Of a stretch of 50,426 nucleotides of DNA, positions 16,100 to 25,743 are shown piece after piece. The notes beneath the pieces were generated by a model. That model did not search any database. It was not told where the DNA came from and saw only the letters and a program-made list of their open reading frames with translations. Source of the DNA: an uncultured Gammaproteobacteria bacterium. GTDB taxonomy: Bacteria > Pseudomonadota > Gammaproteobacteria > Arenicellales > JAANXG01. How positions within the stretch are numbered: the stretch's first letter is position 1; each line of letters starts with the position of its first letter. The stretch is taken from NCBI GenBank assembly GCA_947258495.1, contig CAMYIN010000047.1:1-50426 (forward strand). Direction: 5' to 3'. Position numbers and translations under genes: made by a program.

Positions 16100-18073
16100 T
16101 CAAGCGGTTTGCTCGGAAAGCTGCTCCGCGTTGTCGTTCTCGTCGAGGACCTCTTCGACGCGCCTGATCAGGTCTTCCATTTCGCTCCGTTGCTGCTTGA
16201 TGCCGTCTTGCACGTGCTCAAGTTCCGCCAGCCGATCTTCCAGGGTGTCGCTGGCTTTGTGTATGCGCTTTATACTTTCCAGCCTTCTGCGTAGTTGGAC
16301 TTGGTGTTCGCGCACCTGCGTTTCCATCGGCGACATGATGGTCTTCAGCCAATCGTCCGAATCTCGATTCGCTCGTTGGAACACGCGTCGGACGCTGGAC
16401 ACGGCGGATTCGTAGAAGCGTCTGCCCAGCACCATTTGCTCCGTCATCACCATCGAGAGCCCGCGAATGAAGTGTTCGTGCCGCCCTATGAGGCGCTTCA
16501 CCTCACGTTGATACTTGCTGATGGAAAAACGCCGCGGCTTGATGTTTGCCAGGCCGTGCTCCTCTTGAAACTTCTTGTACACGCCCTCCATAAGTTCTTG
16601 TATTTCCACCGTCTGTTTCGAGGCGCTGTCCATCATCTCCGTAATTTCCTTGAAAAACTTCACCATCGTATTGCGCAGGCCGGCGGTTGTGAGGCTGATC
16701 GCCATGTCCTTCTTGGTCTCGGCGATCAACCTGTCTACGCGTTTCATGCTCAGATATCCGTAAAGCTTGTTCGTCTGCTGCGAGAATATCGAGCGCGTGG
16801 CCTGGAAGCGTTGCAGGTTCTTTTCCAGGTGTTCCTTGTCGGACCGCACCTTCTGCATCATGTCTTCAATGACTTCGATATTCTTTCCGTTGAGCTTCTG
16901 CAGTTCTGAGATATGTTCGCTCACGTTCTGAACGCGCTGATCGTTTACCGCGCGCGTGGACTTGACCACGCCATTCAGTTCATGGCGAACGTTGTTGGTG
17001 ACGATTTCGCGTTTTTCTGGTATCAGCAGATTGGCGATCGCGCTTTCCAGCTTGAGTACTCCGCTGCTTTCCAGCAGTTTCTGGTCATGCCGGATTTTTC
17101 CCAACAGTCCCTTCTGCGCGGATATCGGAAAGATCTGTTCGGCCGGAACGGACAAAGTTTTCGAGGTGGTCTGAATTTGTCGCTGTATTTCTCGCTCCAC
17201 TTCGTGCGGATTCTTCAATTCATCCCACAGCACGTCCACCTTGTTGAGAACGACGAGACGGCCTCGGTTGGACGCTTTTTCGCCGCCATTGATGTGGTCC
17301 CGCCAAAGCGTCAAGTCGGATCTGGTCACACCCGCGTCGGCGGCGAGGACGAACAGCACGGCGTGCGCGCTGGCGAGCATGTTCAAAGTCAGTTCCGGTT
17401 CCGATCCGAGGGCGTTCAATCCCGGTGTGTCGAGTATGACCAGGCCCTGTTCCAGCAAAGGGTGGGGATAGTTGACCAGTGCATGGCGCCAGCGGGGAAT
17501 TTCAACACTACCGTCGTCGAGCACGTGCATGCCGTCTTCGTGCGCCTCATCCTCGGAAACCGGCAGATCCAGTTTTTCCGCCATATCGCGCGTTACGAGT
17601 TTGACCTTTGTCAGTTGCTGGAGCGCCGCGTGGACCTGTTCGGGATCGTCGGGCTGCAGGAATAGGTTTTCCCATTCGTCGGCGTTTTCCTTGTAGTCCG
17701 CGACGCTCGTACCCTGCATCCGGGTTTCGATGGGCAGCAATTGAACCATGGCCTCTTTGTCGGGATCGTAGTAGAGCTCCGTGGGGCACATGGTGGTTCG
17801 CCCCGCGCTCGACGGCACCACGCGTTGACCCATATCGCCGAAAAACAAGGCATTGATCAATTCCGATTTTCCGCGCGAGAACTCGGCGACGAAAGCTACG
17901 TACAGCTTGTCGTCGTTGAGCGTGGAAACGACCGTTTCGATGCGTTGGTCTATCTGACCGTCACTGAACTTCTGCTCCTTGAGCCAGCTTCCGTACGCGT
18001 CGATGGACGATTGCAGGCGTTTACGCCAATTGCTGTAGGCGTCGAAGCCCTTCTCGATATAGGTGTCGATCAT
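16100..18073 (-). CDS. Dynamin-family GTPase (bacterial dynamin-like protein)
   Basis: 657 residues. P-loop AEFSRGKS at residues 63-70, switch threonines in SSAGRTTMCPTEL, G3 DTPGLN at 215-220 and G4 NKVD at 277-280 define a dynamin-type G domain. Residues 350-650 are long helices with strong coiled-coil character (QNVSEHISELQKLNGKNIEVIEDMMQKVRSDKEHLEKNLQRF; LEDRLAELEHVQDGIKQQRSEMEDLIRRVEEVLDE), the expected stalk. No obvious membrane segment is seen. Such proteins remodel membranes or affect division or phage defence; this one stands alone, so the role is open. The DNA just upstream is AT-rich. Confidence 0.85.
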   Translation of the reverse strand: MIDTYIEKGFDAYSNWRKRLQSSIDAYGSWLKEQKFSDGQIDQRIETVVSTLNDDKLYVAFVAEFSRGKSELINALFFGDMGQRVVPSSAGRTTMCPTELYYDPDKEAMVQLLPIETRMQGTSVADYKENADEWENLFLQPDDPEQVHAALQQLTKVKLVTRDMAEKLDLPVSEDEAHEDGMHVLDDGSVEIPRWRHALVNYPHPLLEQGLVILDTPGLNALGSEPELTLNMLASAHAVLFVLAADAGVTRSDLTLWRDHINGGEKASNRGRLVVLNKVDVLWDELKNPHEVEREIQRQIQTTSKTLSVPAEQIFPISAQKGLLGKIRHDQKLLESSGVLKLESAIANLLIPEKREIVTNNVRHELNGVVKSTRAVNDQRVQNVSEHISELQKLNGKNIEVIEDMMQKVRSDKEHLEKNLQRFQATRSIFSQQTNKLYGYLSMKRVDRLIAETKKDMAISLTTAGLRNTMVKFFKEITEMMDSASKQTVEIQELMEGVYKKFQEEHGLANIKPRRFSISKYQREVKRLIGRHEHFIRGLSMVMTEQMVLGRRFYESAVSSVRRVFQRANRDSDDWLKTIMSPMETQVREHQVQLRRRLESIKRIHKASDTLEDRLAELEHVQDGIKQQRSEMEDLIRRVEEVLDENDNAEQLSEQTA

Positions 18074-18258
18074 GATACCAGCCGTTGACTTGTTGTATTT
18101 TTGTGCAGATTCCCCACTGCGGGTTTTCCCCTATTAATATCATATTTAAGCAAAAATCGGCGAAAAACCAAGATTTTCAACAAATTTTCCCTCGAATCCC
18201 ACAACCGACTTCAACCAAACAGCAGATACGGTCCGTAATGGGCCCGAAATACCGGTCA
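18074..18258. other. AT-rich intergenic stretch between mutM and the dynamin gene
   Basis: Bases 18125-18200 are markedly richer in A and T than the surroundings and include ATTAATATCATATTTAAGC and runs of A and T. A -10-like TATGAT is found on the minus strand here, so it probably holds the dynamin-gene promoter. No gene or clear terminator is seen. Confidence 0.4.
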
Positions 18259-19074
18259 TCAGCGTTGACAGGCGGGACAGAAGTAGGTGGAGCGCTGCCC
18301 CACAGTCCGCTGCCGGATGGCGGTTCCGCAACGCAGACAGGGGTTTCCCTGGCGCTGGTAGACCGAGAGTTGTTGTTGAAAATACCCCGTATCGCCGTCC
18401 GCCCGGATGAAATCGCGCAGCGTAGTTCCGCCCGCGCGGATGGCCCGCCTCAACGTGCTCTGGATGCCTTCGGCGAGTGTCGCATAGCGCTGCAGGGAAA
18501 TACGGCCCGCCGCACGTTGGGGGTGAATGCGACTTTCGAAAAGGGCCTCGTTGGCGTAGATATTTCCTACCCCTGAGACGATGTGGGAATTCATGATGAA
18601 GGACTTGATGCTGCAGCGCCGGCCCCGGGCACGTTCATACAGGAACGCGCCGTTCAACGCCGGGGACAGGGGCTCGGGCCCCAGGGAGCGGAGCAGCACA
18701 TGGTGCTCGGGGGGCCGCGCGGTCCACAGCACGCTGCCGAAGCGGCGGGGATCGCGAAGCCGCAGGCAGCGGCCGCCGGCGAATACGATCTCGAAGTGAT
18801 CGTGCTTGTGCGGGCACGTTTCCACATCCACAACGCGAAGACTGCCCGACATGCCGAGGTGCACGATAAGGGTTCCCACATCGGTGCCAAGTAAGAGATA
18901 CTTCGCACGTCTGTCAACGGTACGTATCCGCTGTCCCCGCAGGACGATACCGAGCCTATCCGGTACCGGCCAGCGCAGCTGCGGGTTGCGAATGCGCACC
19001 GCATCGACAACGTGGTCCAGCACATGCGCCGCGATTCCGCGGCGGGTAATCTCAACCTCGGGTAGTTCCGGCAT
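18259..19074 (-). CDS. mutM: Formamidopyrimidine-DNA glycosylase
   Basis: 271 residues from the ATG at 19074, chosen because the enzyme needs Pro2 as nucleophile (MPELPEVEITRRG); an upstream ATG at 19080 would add two residues and bury it. E3, the RRAKYLLL lysine and the LGMSGSL loop are present. The C-terminal zinc finger CLRCGTAIRQRTVGQRSTYFCPACQ is complete. It removes 8-oxoguanine and other oxidised purines. It is divergent from the flavin reductase gene 57 bp away. Confidence 0.96.
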   Translation of the reverse strand: MPELPEVEITRRGIAAHVLDHVVDAVRIRNPQLRWPVPDRLGIVLRGQRIRTVDRRAKYLLLGTDVGTLIVHLGMSGSLRVVDVETCPHKHDHFEIVFAGGRCLRLRDPRRFGSVLWTARPPEHHVLLRSLGPEPLSPALNGAFLYERARGRRCSIKSFIMNSHIVSGVGNIYANEALFESRIHPQRAAGRISLQRYATLAEGIQSTLRRAIRAGGTTLRDFIRADGDTGYFQQQLSVYQRQGNPCLRCGTAIRQRTVGQRSTYFCPACQR

Positions 19075-19131
19075 GTTCATGTGCCATCGAAATCGCAGGC
19101 GTTTCTGTCAATTGAACTTCACCGTGAAATT

Positions 19132-20160
19132 ATGAGCGGAACGTATATTGTCACGCTTCGAAACAGCGACAAGCACTTCGAGGTCAAGTCCGATGAGACC
19201 GTGCTCGCAGCCGCGCTGCGCGCAGGCCTGGTGTTGCCGTACAGCTGCCGGTCGGGCTCCTGCGGTACCTGCAAGGCATCTTTGCTGTCCGGAAAAGTCG
19301 ATTACGGAACATATCGCGAACAGGCCCTGAGCGAGGCGGAGCGCGAACAAGGCTACGTCCTGCTCTGCCGCGCCAAACCTCAAAGCGATCTCGTCGTCGA
19401 AGCGCGGGAGATCGTCGCCGCGGAGGGGATCGAGATCCGGATTCTTCCCTGCCGCGTAGCGAAGATGGAATTGTTCGCCCCTGACGTTATGGGATTGCAA
19501 TTGACGTTGCCAAAGAATCGGGAATTTTCCTATTTGCCCGGACAGTATATCGATATTCTGTTGAGCGGAGGTCGCCGGCGCAGTTTTTCCATCGCCGACA
19601 TCCCCGGTGATGCCGCGGGCCTGGAGCTGCACATACGCCGTATAACCGGTGGAGCATTCAGCGAGCAGGTGTTCAACAAGTTGCGAGAGCGGGACCTGTT
19701 GCGCTTCCAGGGTCCTTTCGGGACTTTTTTCCTGCGGCAAGATTCGACCCGACCGATCGTGCTGATGGCGGGCGGGACCGGTTTCGCGCCAATCAAGGCG
19801 ATCATCGAGGGTGCGTTGGCGAAGTCCGTATCTCGGCCCATGCACTTGTTCTGGGGGGTGCGCACCGAGCGCGACCTGTACATGGCGGCCCGTGTGCGGG
19901 CATGGTCGGACGCGTACGACACGTTCCAGTTCACGCCGGTGTTGTCGGAACCTGCCAGCGACGACCGCTGGGAGGGCGAAACGGGTTGGGTGCATGAGGC
20001 CGTGGTGCGGAGATTTCCGGACCTGAGCGCACACGATGTCTACGCGTCGGGCCCGCCGCTCATGATAGAAGCCGGCAAGCACGCGTTTCCGGCGCACGGA
20101 CTGCCATTGGAGCGCTACTTCTTCGACTCGTTCGAGCCCGCTATCGATCCACCTCGATAG
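19132..20160 (+). CDS. Iron-sulfur flavoprotein reductase ([2Fe-2S]-FAD-NAD(P)H)
   Basis: 342 residues from the ATG at 19132. A plant-type ferredoxin domain has Cys 39, 44 and 47 (CRSGSCGTC) and Cys 79. Next are an FAD domain with the RSFSIAD motif and an NAD(P)H domain starting IVLMAGGTGFAPIKAII and ending near ASGPPLMIE. This architecture is shared by CDP-6-deoxyglucoseen reductases (AscD-like) and oxygenase reductases. No oxygenase partner is nearby, so the acceptor is unknown. Its last 20 bases overlap the 3' end of hemY. Confidence 0.88.
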   Translation: MSGTYIVTLRNSDKHFEVKSDETVLAAALRAGLVLPYSCRSGSCGTCKASLLSGKVDYGTYREQALSEAEREQGYVLLCRAKPQSDLVVEAREIVAAEGIEIRILPCRVAKMELFAPDVMGLQLTLPKNREFSYLPGQYIDILLSGGRRRSFSIADIPGDAAGLELHIRRITGGAFSEQVFNKLRERDLLRFQGPFGTFFLRQDSTRPIVLMAGGTGFAPIKAIIEGALAKSVSRPMHLFWGVRTERDLYMAARVRAWSDAYDTFQFTPVLSEPASDDRWEGETGWVHEAVVRRFPDLSAHDVYASGPPLMIEAGKHAFPAHGLPLERYFFDSFEPAIDPPR

Positions 20161-21406
20161 GCGAGTCGGTGGCGCCGCTGGGGGCGATCGTGGTTTCCTC
20201 GGCGGCGCGCAGCGCCATCTGCGGAGAGATCGAGGCCGACGCCCGCTCCAGGCCCTGTCGATAATAGTTCAGGGCGTTCTCGGGCTCCTTGAGCTGTTCC
20301 AGGAGTTGACCGAGTTCCTTGTACGCCTCGGCGGGACCGCCGTGTTTGATGCAGGCCTCGAAATAGGAGCGTGCCTTCCCCCAGAGTTCATTCGCCGCCG
20401 ACAATCTGGCCAGCGTCAACAACAACTCCGGATCGTTCTTGCGCACCTCCGCCCACTTTTCCGCCGTCTTCAATTGCTTGTTCAGGTCCGGCGACCGCAG
20501 TTGCCCGTAAAGTGTAACCAGTCTGGGTTCCCATTGCTGTTTTATGGCCCTGCGCAGCAATATTTCCGCACGCTGCGTTTCTCCGGCGACGATCAGCTGT
20601 TCCACATAGGTGGCGATGATCTCCGGGTCCTGTTTGCGGTGGCGCGGAAGGGACTTCCAAACGGTCTTCAACGGTCCGTCGCCCGCCTTGGTCTTGGTCA
20701 ATAATTGCTGCGCCGTCGATTGTTCCAGCTGGTTCAACTTGTCTTCCGGTAATACTCCGTACTTGCGCGCCAGGGGCACGAGTTCCGACAGAGCCTCCCA
20801 GTTGTGGAGTTCCTGGTACACCTGCATCATCAGGCTCAAGACCTTTTTGTTTTTCGGGGACTGTGCACGCAGGTCATTGAGTGTGCTCAACGCTTGTTCC
20901 AGCTGGCCGCTCTGGTACTGCAGCTTCGCCTTGGTGAGACCCACCGAGACGGTTTGCCTCGGATCGCTTTGCTGCGCCTGCGCGAGGTACCGGTCCCGCC
21001 TTTCCAGGTCTCCCTGGGCCTGGGCGGCGTGGGCCGCGCCAACATAGTTCAGCACCGGAGTCGCGGTGTGGCTGGAATAGCTCAGCAGCTTTTTTTCCGC
21101 CTTCGACCAATCTCCCTCAATCAGCCCCAACATTCCGTCGGCCTGGTACTGCTGCGCCTTGCGCTGCAAGCGCCGGTTGCGCCAGGCTCCGACATCCCGC
21201 GGCGTGCGCCACAGGCGAACCAGAAACCGGACTGCGAGATAGGCGACAATGAACAGAGCCACCAGCAGAACCAGAAACAACGAGAACGACAGCTCGACGC
21301 TCCACGGTTTCAGCGTGATCAATACATAACCAGGGTCGTCCACGGCGACGTAGGAAATCGCGATGGCCGCCGCCAACGCCAATAAGATGACAATGAGCAG
21401 TTTCAT
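20141..21406 (-). CDS. hemY: HemY, haem-biosynthesis-associated TPR membrane protein
   Basis: 421 residues. Two N-terminal helices (LLIVILLALAAAIAIS; LSFSLFLVLLVALFIVAYLAVRFLV) are followed by the HemY_N region and TPR helices to the end (ALSTLNDLRAQSPKNKKVLSLMMQVYQEL; AEAYKELGQLLEQLKEPENALNYYRQGLERA). Proteobacterial HemY is not the oxidase of the same name; it is thought to organise late haem synthesis. It overlaps hemX by 4 bases and the reductase gene by 20. Confidence 0.93.
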   Translation of the reverse strand: MKLLIVILLALAAAIAISYVAVDDPGYVLITLKPWSVELSFSLFLVLLVALFIVAYLAVRFLVRLWRTPRDVGAWRNRRLQRKAQQYQADGMLGLIEGDWSKAEKKLLSYSSHTATPVLNYVGAAHAAQAQGDLERRDRYLAQAQQSDPRQTVSVGLTKAKLQYQSGQLEQALSTLNDLRAQSPKNKKVLSLMMQVYQELHNWEALSELVPLARKYGVLPEDKLNQLEQSTAQQLLTKTKAGDGPLKTVWKSLPRHRKQDPEIIATYVEQLIVAGETQRAEILLRRAIKQQWEPRLVTLYGQLRSPDLNKQLKTAEKWAEVRKNDPELLLTLARLSAANELWGKARSYFEACIKHGGPAEAYKELGQLLEQLKEPENALNYYRQGLERASASISPQMALRAAEETTIAPSGATDSPIEVDR

Positions 21407-22605
21407 TCGGATTCAGCCCGGTTCTTGATTTTCTGGAGCGCGTTGAGTGAACTGCTGATATCGGGGAACTGCGGTCTCAGTTCGATTTTGCGCATGTTTT
21501 CCAGTTCGCTCAAGGTCTCGCTCACTTGTTTGTCTTCGACGTTGAAGTAACTGCCGAGCCAGCTGCTGACGTGTTCCAGGTTGGCGCGATAGACCTCCGT
21601 GTTCGCTTTGAGAAGGGCCATTTGAGCATTGGACAAAGCCAGGCGTAAATTCTCGAACAGAAAGAATCGCTGTTCCGGGCCCAACAGCGGTTTCCCCGCT
21701 TCCTCTATGTTCTGGATGCGGACCAGTTTCTGCAGGTCGGCCATCATCTCGCGGCCCGCCTGGATCCATTGGTTGTCCGATTGCGCTTCCGTGCCGCCAG
21801 GGTTGCCGTCGATCTCGCGTTGTGCCGGTATCTTGAGCGGAAACTTGTTTATAGACGAAGACAGGCTGTTCAACCGAAGCGCAAGCCCGGTAACGTCGGG
21901 GGCGTCCACGCCCTGGAGCTGCGTCATCTCATCGGCGAGCAGACGGCGGACCTCGGTGAACTTGGGGTTTCCGAGTTCCTGCAGCCGGCGGTCGGCCAGC
22001 TTCAGCGCCGCCAACGCCGTATCGGCATCCTTCGACAGGTTTACGCCGTGATTGGCGATGCGCAGCAACTGTTCGACTTCTTCCAGCGCCCAACTGTCCA
22101 GGCTGCGATCCAGGTCGGCGTACACTTTCTCCACCGAGGATGAGAGTTCCTGCATGGAAGTCTCGAGCTCCGCCTGAGACGCACTGAAATCAGCCAGGGA
22201 CTTCTGCACCGGTTCGACGGTCCGCTTCAGCGCCTGCTCGACGTTGTCGTCGATCTCCGCCTGCCGCGCCTCCAGTCGTTCCTGTTGTTTTTCCAGCCCG
22301 GTGAACTGTTGTCCCAAGCGATTTATACTGGTGTCGACACTGGCCGCCGCCTGCGTCTGCTGCACCCGTTGTTCGACCGCCACCTGGTACCACAGGTATA
22401 TGCCGACGCCGAGGGCAAGCAAAGACAGCAGCAGGGCGATCCCGCCGAGCGCTCGGCCACCGCTTTTCGCGGACGTCGATTCGGTCTGTGCCGGCGCCGA
22501 GACTGCGTCTGGTTCGTCCTGTACTTCCGTCTCCTTCGCCTCGGTCGCCGTCTCTGGCGCCGAAACCGGCTCGTCGACTGGTGGGGTTTGTTTTTCGGTG
22601 CTCAT
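21403..22605 (-). CDS. hemX: HemX family protein
   Basis: 400 residues from the ATG at 22605 (MSTEKQTPPVDEP). A disordered acidic N-terminus is followed by one membrane helix (GGIALLLSLLALGVGIYLWYQV) and a coiled coil (LGQQFTGLEKQQERLEARQAEIDDNVEQAL). The periplasmic part contains SWALEEVEQLLRIANHGVNLSKDADTALAALKLAD, the HemX signature. The name uroporphyrinogen methyltransferase often given to it is not supported by any methylase motif. It lies between hemD and hemY. An in-frame upstream start at 22650 is less likely. Confidence 0.92.
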   Translation of the reverse strand: MSTEKQTPPVDEPVSAPETATEAKETEVQDEPDAVSAPAQTESTSAKSGGRALGGIALLLSLLALGVGIYLWYQVAVEQRVQQTQAAASVDTSINRLGQQFTGLEKQQERLEARQAEIDDNVEQALKRTVEPVQKSLADFSASQAELETSMQELSSSVEKVYADLDRSLDSWALEEVEQLLRIANHGVNLSKDADTALAALKLADRRLQELGNPKFTEVRRLLADEMTQLQGVDAPDVTGLALRLNSLSSSINKFPLKIPAQREIDGNPGGTEAQSDNQWIQAGREMMADLQKLVRIQNIEEAGKPLLGPEQRFFLFENLRLALSNAQMALLKANTEVYRANLEHVSSWLGSYFNVEDKQVSETLSELENMRKIELRPQFPDISSSLNALQKIKNRAESE

Positions 22606-22707
22606 TCTTTTGCTCGTCGGTGACTGGTACTGAGCACTCGACTTTACCACACGCCGGGGACTCGTGCGCCCGGTGCTGTTTGCTTTTTTGCGGTTGTTTA
22701 GAAATCG

Positions 22708-23508
22708 CTAATCCGATGTCTCGGCGCCGACGCGCCATGCTCTCAAAGATGCGAGCATCGCGTCGTCGCCGGCATCGTCGGCGGTGATGACGGTCGCGCG
22801 CCAGCCCTGCTCCCGAGCCGCCGAAGCCACCCTTTCCCCGGCGGCTACGACAGGTGTCCGGTACAAGCAATCGGCATCTCCCGGCCCCACGATCTGGATC
22901 AGATTGTTCAGCCCTTCGACGCTGGTCAACATGATGGCGACATCGTCCCGGCCCCGGGACCACGCGCTCCGCAACAATTCCGGATCGCTGGGCGCCGGTG
23001 TGCGCCGATAGCATTCCGCGTATTCGACCTGTGCGCCCCGCTCGACAAGGGTCTGGCACAGCAATTCGCGACCGCCCTCGCCACGGAATATGAGAATCCG
23101 CTGGCGCCGGACCCGGCGCAGGGCGGGCTCCCGCAGTAACGCCTCGCTGGTGAACGGCGGTTTCGCCGTGACGTCGACGCGCCATCCACGTGCCTGCAGC
23201 TCCCTCGCGGTGCTGCCTCCAATCGTTGCGACCTTGGCACGAGGCTGGGTGTGGTGGGCCGCTTCTACGGCACGCAATCCCATGGCGGCGGCGTTGGCGC
23301 TGATGAAAACCAACCAGTCGAATCGCGGCAATCGGCGTAATACCGATTGCAGGCGATGGCGGTCCTTCGGCGGAAGGATTTCTATCACCGGGAAGCGGAT
23401 CACGCGCCCGGCGTGTTGTTCGATCTTGCGAGTGATACCTTCGGCCTGTCGCGCGGGCCGCGTAACCACTACTACGAGATCCTGCAGATCATTGCTGATA
23501 CAGTTCAC
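22708..23508 (-). CDS. hemD: Uroporphyrinogen-III synthase
   Basis: About 266 residues from a GTG at 23508, which overlaps hemC by 20 bases. The body starts [22 protein letters not shown], the usual HemD opening, with [20 protein letters not shown] and a late [16 protein letters not shown] typical of this weakly conserved family. It closes and flips ring D of hydroxymethylbilane to give uroporphyrinogen III. The reading frame continues upstream inside hemC but that part lacks family similarity. Confidence 0.9.
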   Translation of the reverse strand: MNCISNDLQDLVVVVTRPARQAEGITRKIEQHAGRVIRFPVIEILPPKDRHRLQSVLRRLPRFDWLVFISANAAAMGLRAVEAAHHTQPRAKVATIGGSTARELQARGWRVDVTAKPPFTSEALLREPALRRVRRQRILIFRGEGGRELLCQTLVERGAQVEYAECYRRTPAPSDPELLRSAWSRGRDDVAIMLTSVEGLNNLIQIVGPGDADCLYRTPVVAAGERVASAAREQGWRATVITADDAGDDAMLASLRAWRVGAETSD

Positions 23509-24412
23509 GCAAGATTCCGTCCGCGCCCTGGGCGATGAGCACGTCGGCCACCCGCTCCCCCAGGTCTTCCGGCTGATCCGCCGGTCCGCTGGCTTCGGCG
23601 TGCAGCACAGCGGAGCCGTCGGGCCTGCCCACAAGTCCGCGAAGGCGCATTTGACCGTCGGCCAACTCCGCAAATCCGGCTATGGGTACCTGGCATCCTC
23701 CTCCCAGCGCTGCGTTCAGTGCACGCTCCGCGCGCACGCGAAGCAGGGTCGGCGCGTGATTCAGCGGGGAAACCAAGGTGCGGACCTCGGCGTCTTCCCG
23801 GCGGCACTCGATTCCTATCACACCCTGACCCACCGCGGGCAGCATGATGTCGGCGTCGATCAAGTCGGTAAGCCGTGCAGATAATCCGAGTCGGTGCAGC
23901 CCGGCCGCTGCGAGCAGGATGGCGTCGAAGTCTCCGCGGTCGAGCTTGGATAACCGCGTGTTGACGTTGCCCCGCAGATCGACGACCTCGAGATCCGGGA
24001 AGCGGCGCCGCAGCTGGCATTTCCTGCGCAGGCTGGATGTGCCGACGCGGGCGTCGCGGGGCAACGCCTCCAGCGACGCGAATCGGTTGGAGACCAAGGC
24101 GTCCAGAGGTAACGTCCGCTCGCAGACCACGGGGACGTGCAGGCCGTCGGGAAGCTCGACGGGGACGTCTTTCATGGAATGCACCGCGACGTCCGCACGC
24201 CCATCGAGCAGGCTTTCCTCGAGCTCCTTGAGAAAAAGCCCCTTACCGCCCGCGGCGGCCAGCGGCGCACGCAGGAACCTGTCGCCGCGCGTTGTCATCG
24301 GCAGCAGTTCCACTTCGATCCCGCGGTGCAGCTGCGCGAGGCGATCACCCACGTAACGCGCCTGCCACAGGGCGAGGGGGCTCTTGCGGGTGGCTATGCG
24401 GAGTACCGTCAT
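23489..24412 (-). CDS. hemC: Hydroxymethylbilane synthase (porphobilinogen deaminase)
   Basis: 307 residues. [14 protein letters not shown] at the N-terminus, [39 protein letters not shown] and [13 protein letters not shown] are family signatures. The cysteine carrying the dipyrromethane cofactor lies in [10 protein letters not shown]. It links four porphobilinogens. It leads hemC-hemD-hemX-hemY, and a thioredoxin-like gene stands between it and the AlgR-like regulator, which in Pseudomonas precedes hemC directly. Confidence 0.97.
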   Translation of the reverse strand: MTVLRIATRKSPLALWQARYVGDRLAQLHRGIEVELLPMTTRGDRFLRAPLAAAGGKGLFLKELEESLLDGRADVAVHSMKDVPVELPDGLHVPVVCERTLPLDALVSNRFASLEALPRDARVGTSSLRRKCQLRRRFPDLEVVDLRGNVNTRLSKLDRGDFDAILLAAAGLHRLGLSARLTDLIDADIMLPAVGQGVIGIECRREDAEVRTLVSPLNHAPTLLRVRAERALNAALGGGCQVPIAGFAELADGQMRLRGLVGRPDGSAVLHAEASGPADQPEDLGERVADVLIAQGADGILRELYQQ

Positions 24413-24532
24413 AGTCGGGCCCGACGAGGACGACGCCCGCGCGCCGCGATGCGGCGATACACCATAGGGGTGTCGCGGGTTTTAACCGCCACCGCATCTG
24501 TGGTAGCGTGATTTCGCATGGTTTCCAGGTTC

Positions 24533-25015
24533 ATGAAAACGGTTCTTTTTTCAGCCGCCGGTTTGCTGGCGACGGCCACGGTGTCGGCGAACGGCGTCGT
24601 CGACGCCCACGACCTGGCTGCGGACGGGCGCCGCGCGGCGGTCGAGCGGATGCCGATCGTCGTCATGTTCAGCGCCGATCATTGCCCCTACTGCCAGCGG
24701 GTGCGGCGGGACTACATCGACCCACTGGGGCAGGACCCGGTGTTCGGCGCCCAGGTCATGGTCCGTATCGTCACCACAGACGGCGATTCCACCCTGACGG
24801 ACTTTGTCGGAAAAAAGATCACCCACACCCGATTTGCGTTTGCCCAGGGGATTTCACTCGTGCCCACGGTACGTTTTTTCGGGGCCCAGGGAGAGGTCTT
24901 GACGCGTGATCTGGTGGGCGCGATGCTTCCCGACTTCTATCTCGATTACCTCGAAGGCGCCATCCGGCGAGCGGTTAGACGGCTCAATAGTCGGAACTTT
25001 TCTTCGAATCATTAG
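24533..25015 (+). CDS. Periplasmic thioredoxin-fold protein
   Basis: 160 residues from the ATG at 24533. A signal peptide (MKTVLFSAAGLLATATVSANG) is followed by a thioredoxin core with MFSADHCPYCQRVRRDYI, a CPYC redox pair, and the cis-proline in ISLVPTVRFFG. It resembles SoxW-like and other exported thioredoxin-fold reductases. CPYC is more usual in glutaredoxins. It is divergent from hemC and its stop overlaps the end of the convergent regulator gene by 4 bases. Confidence 0.82.
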   Translation: MKTVLFSAAGLLATATVSANGVVDAHDLAADGRRAAVERMPIVVMFSADHCPYCQRVRRDYIDPLGQDPVFGAQVMVRIVTTDGDSTLTDFVGKKITHTRFAFAQGISLVPTVRFFGAQGEVLTRDLVGAMLPDFYLDYLEGAIRRAVRRLNSRNFSSNH

Positions 25016-25743
25016 CGCCGGGTCCAACGGCGTACGGCCGGGGTATGCCGGCGGCTGACGTCGAGCTTGTCGTCTACGTCCCGCAACAGCACCCGCCAGC
25101 GGCCATTAGGCTGCTTCTCTATGCCGCGAATAAAATCCACTGCGACCAGGGCGTTGCGGTGAACGCGGAGAAAGCGGTCTTTGAACTCCTCTTCGAGGCT
25201 CACCAGCGAGTCTTCGATGAGATGTTGCTCCGCGTCCGTGCGAACGGTGACGTACTTATTGTCCGCCATGAAATAGACCACATCCTGGATCGGGATCAAG
25301 GTGATCTGGCCGCGCATATGGACGCTGATGTGGGTTCGAGACTGCGGTTCTTCCTGCGCGCGCGTGACCTGTTTGAGCTGTTTCAGCGTCAGCCGTCTCG
25401 CCTTCTGCAACGCCAGGTCCAGGCGGTCTTTACGTATCGGCTTAAGCAGATAATCCACCGCGTTCACTTCGAATGCCTCCAGCGCGTGCTGGTCGTACGC
25501 GGTGGTGAAGATCACCGCCGGAGGAAACTCCATCGACATCAGGTGCATCGCGGTTTCCAGGCCGTCCATCACCGGCATGCGTATGTCCATGAGCAGCACC
25601 TCCGGCCGCAATGACATGGTTTTTTCAATCGCTTCGCTGCCGTTCATGGCCTCGCCGACGATCGCATGTTCGCCGTTTTTGCTGATGAGTTCCCGCAGGC
25701 GGGCGCGCGCCAGTTTTTCGTCATCGACTACCAGGATCTTCAT
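25012..25743 (-). CDS. LytTR-type response regulator, AlgR-like
   Basis: 243 residues from the ATG at 25743; a longer frame upstream lies inside the kinase gene. The receiver has acidic residues DDE at 7-9, phospho-acceptor D53 (LLMDIRMPVMDG) and the KP lysine in DYLLKPIRKDRL. The LytTR DNA-binding domain follows (ISVHMRGQITLIPIQDVVYFMADNKYVTVRT...FLRVHRNALVAVDFI). It is closest in layout to AlgR. The start overlaps the sensor gene by 23 bases. Candidate targets are the ACCGTTTGT boxes at 7615-7644 and 28220-28228. Confidence 0.92.
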   Translation of the reverse strand: MKILVVDDEKLARARLRELISKNGEHAIVGEAMNGSEAIEKTMSLRPEVLLMDIRMPVMDGLETAMHLMSMEFPPAVIFTTAYDQHALEAFEVNAVDYLLKPIRKDRLDLALQKARRLTLKQLKQVTRAQEEPQSRTHISVHMRGQITLIPIQDVVYFMADNKYVTVRTDAEQHLIEDSLVSLEEEFKDRFLRVHRNALVAVDFIRGIEKQPNGRWRVLLRDVDDKLDVSRRHTPAVRRWTRR

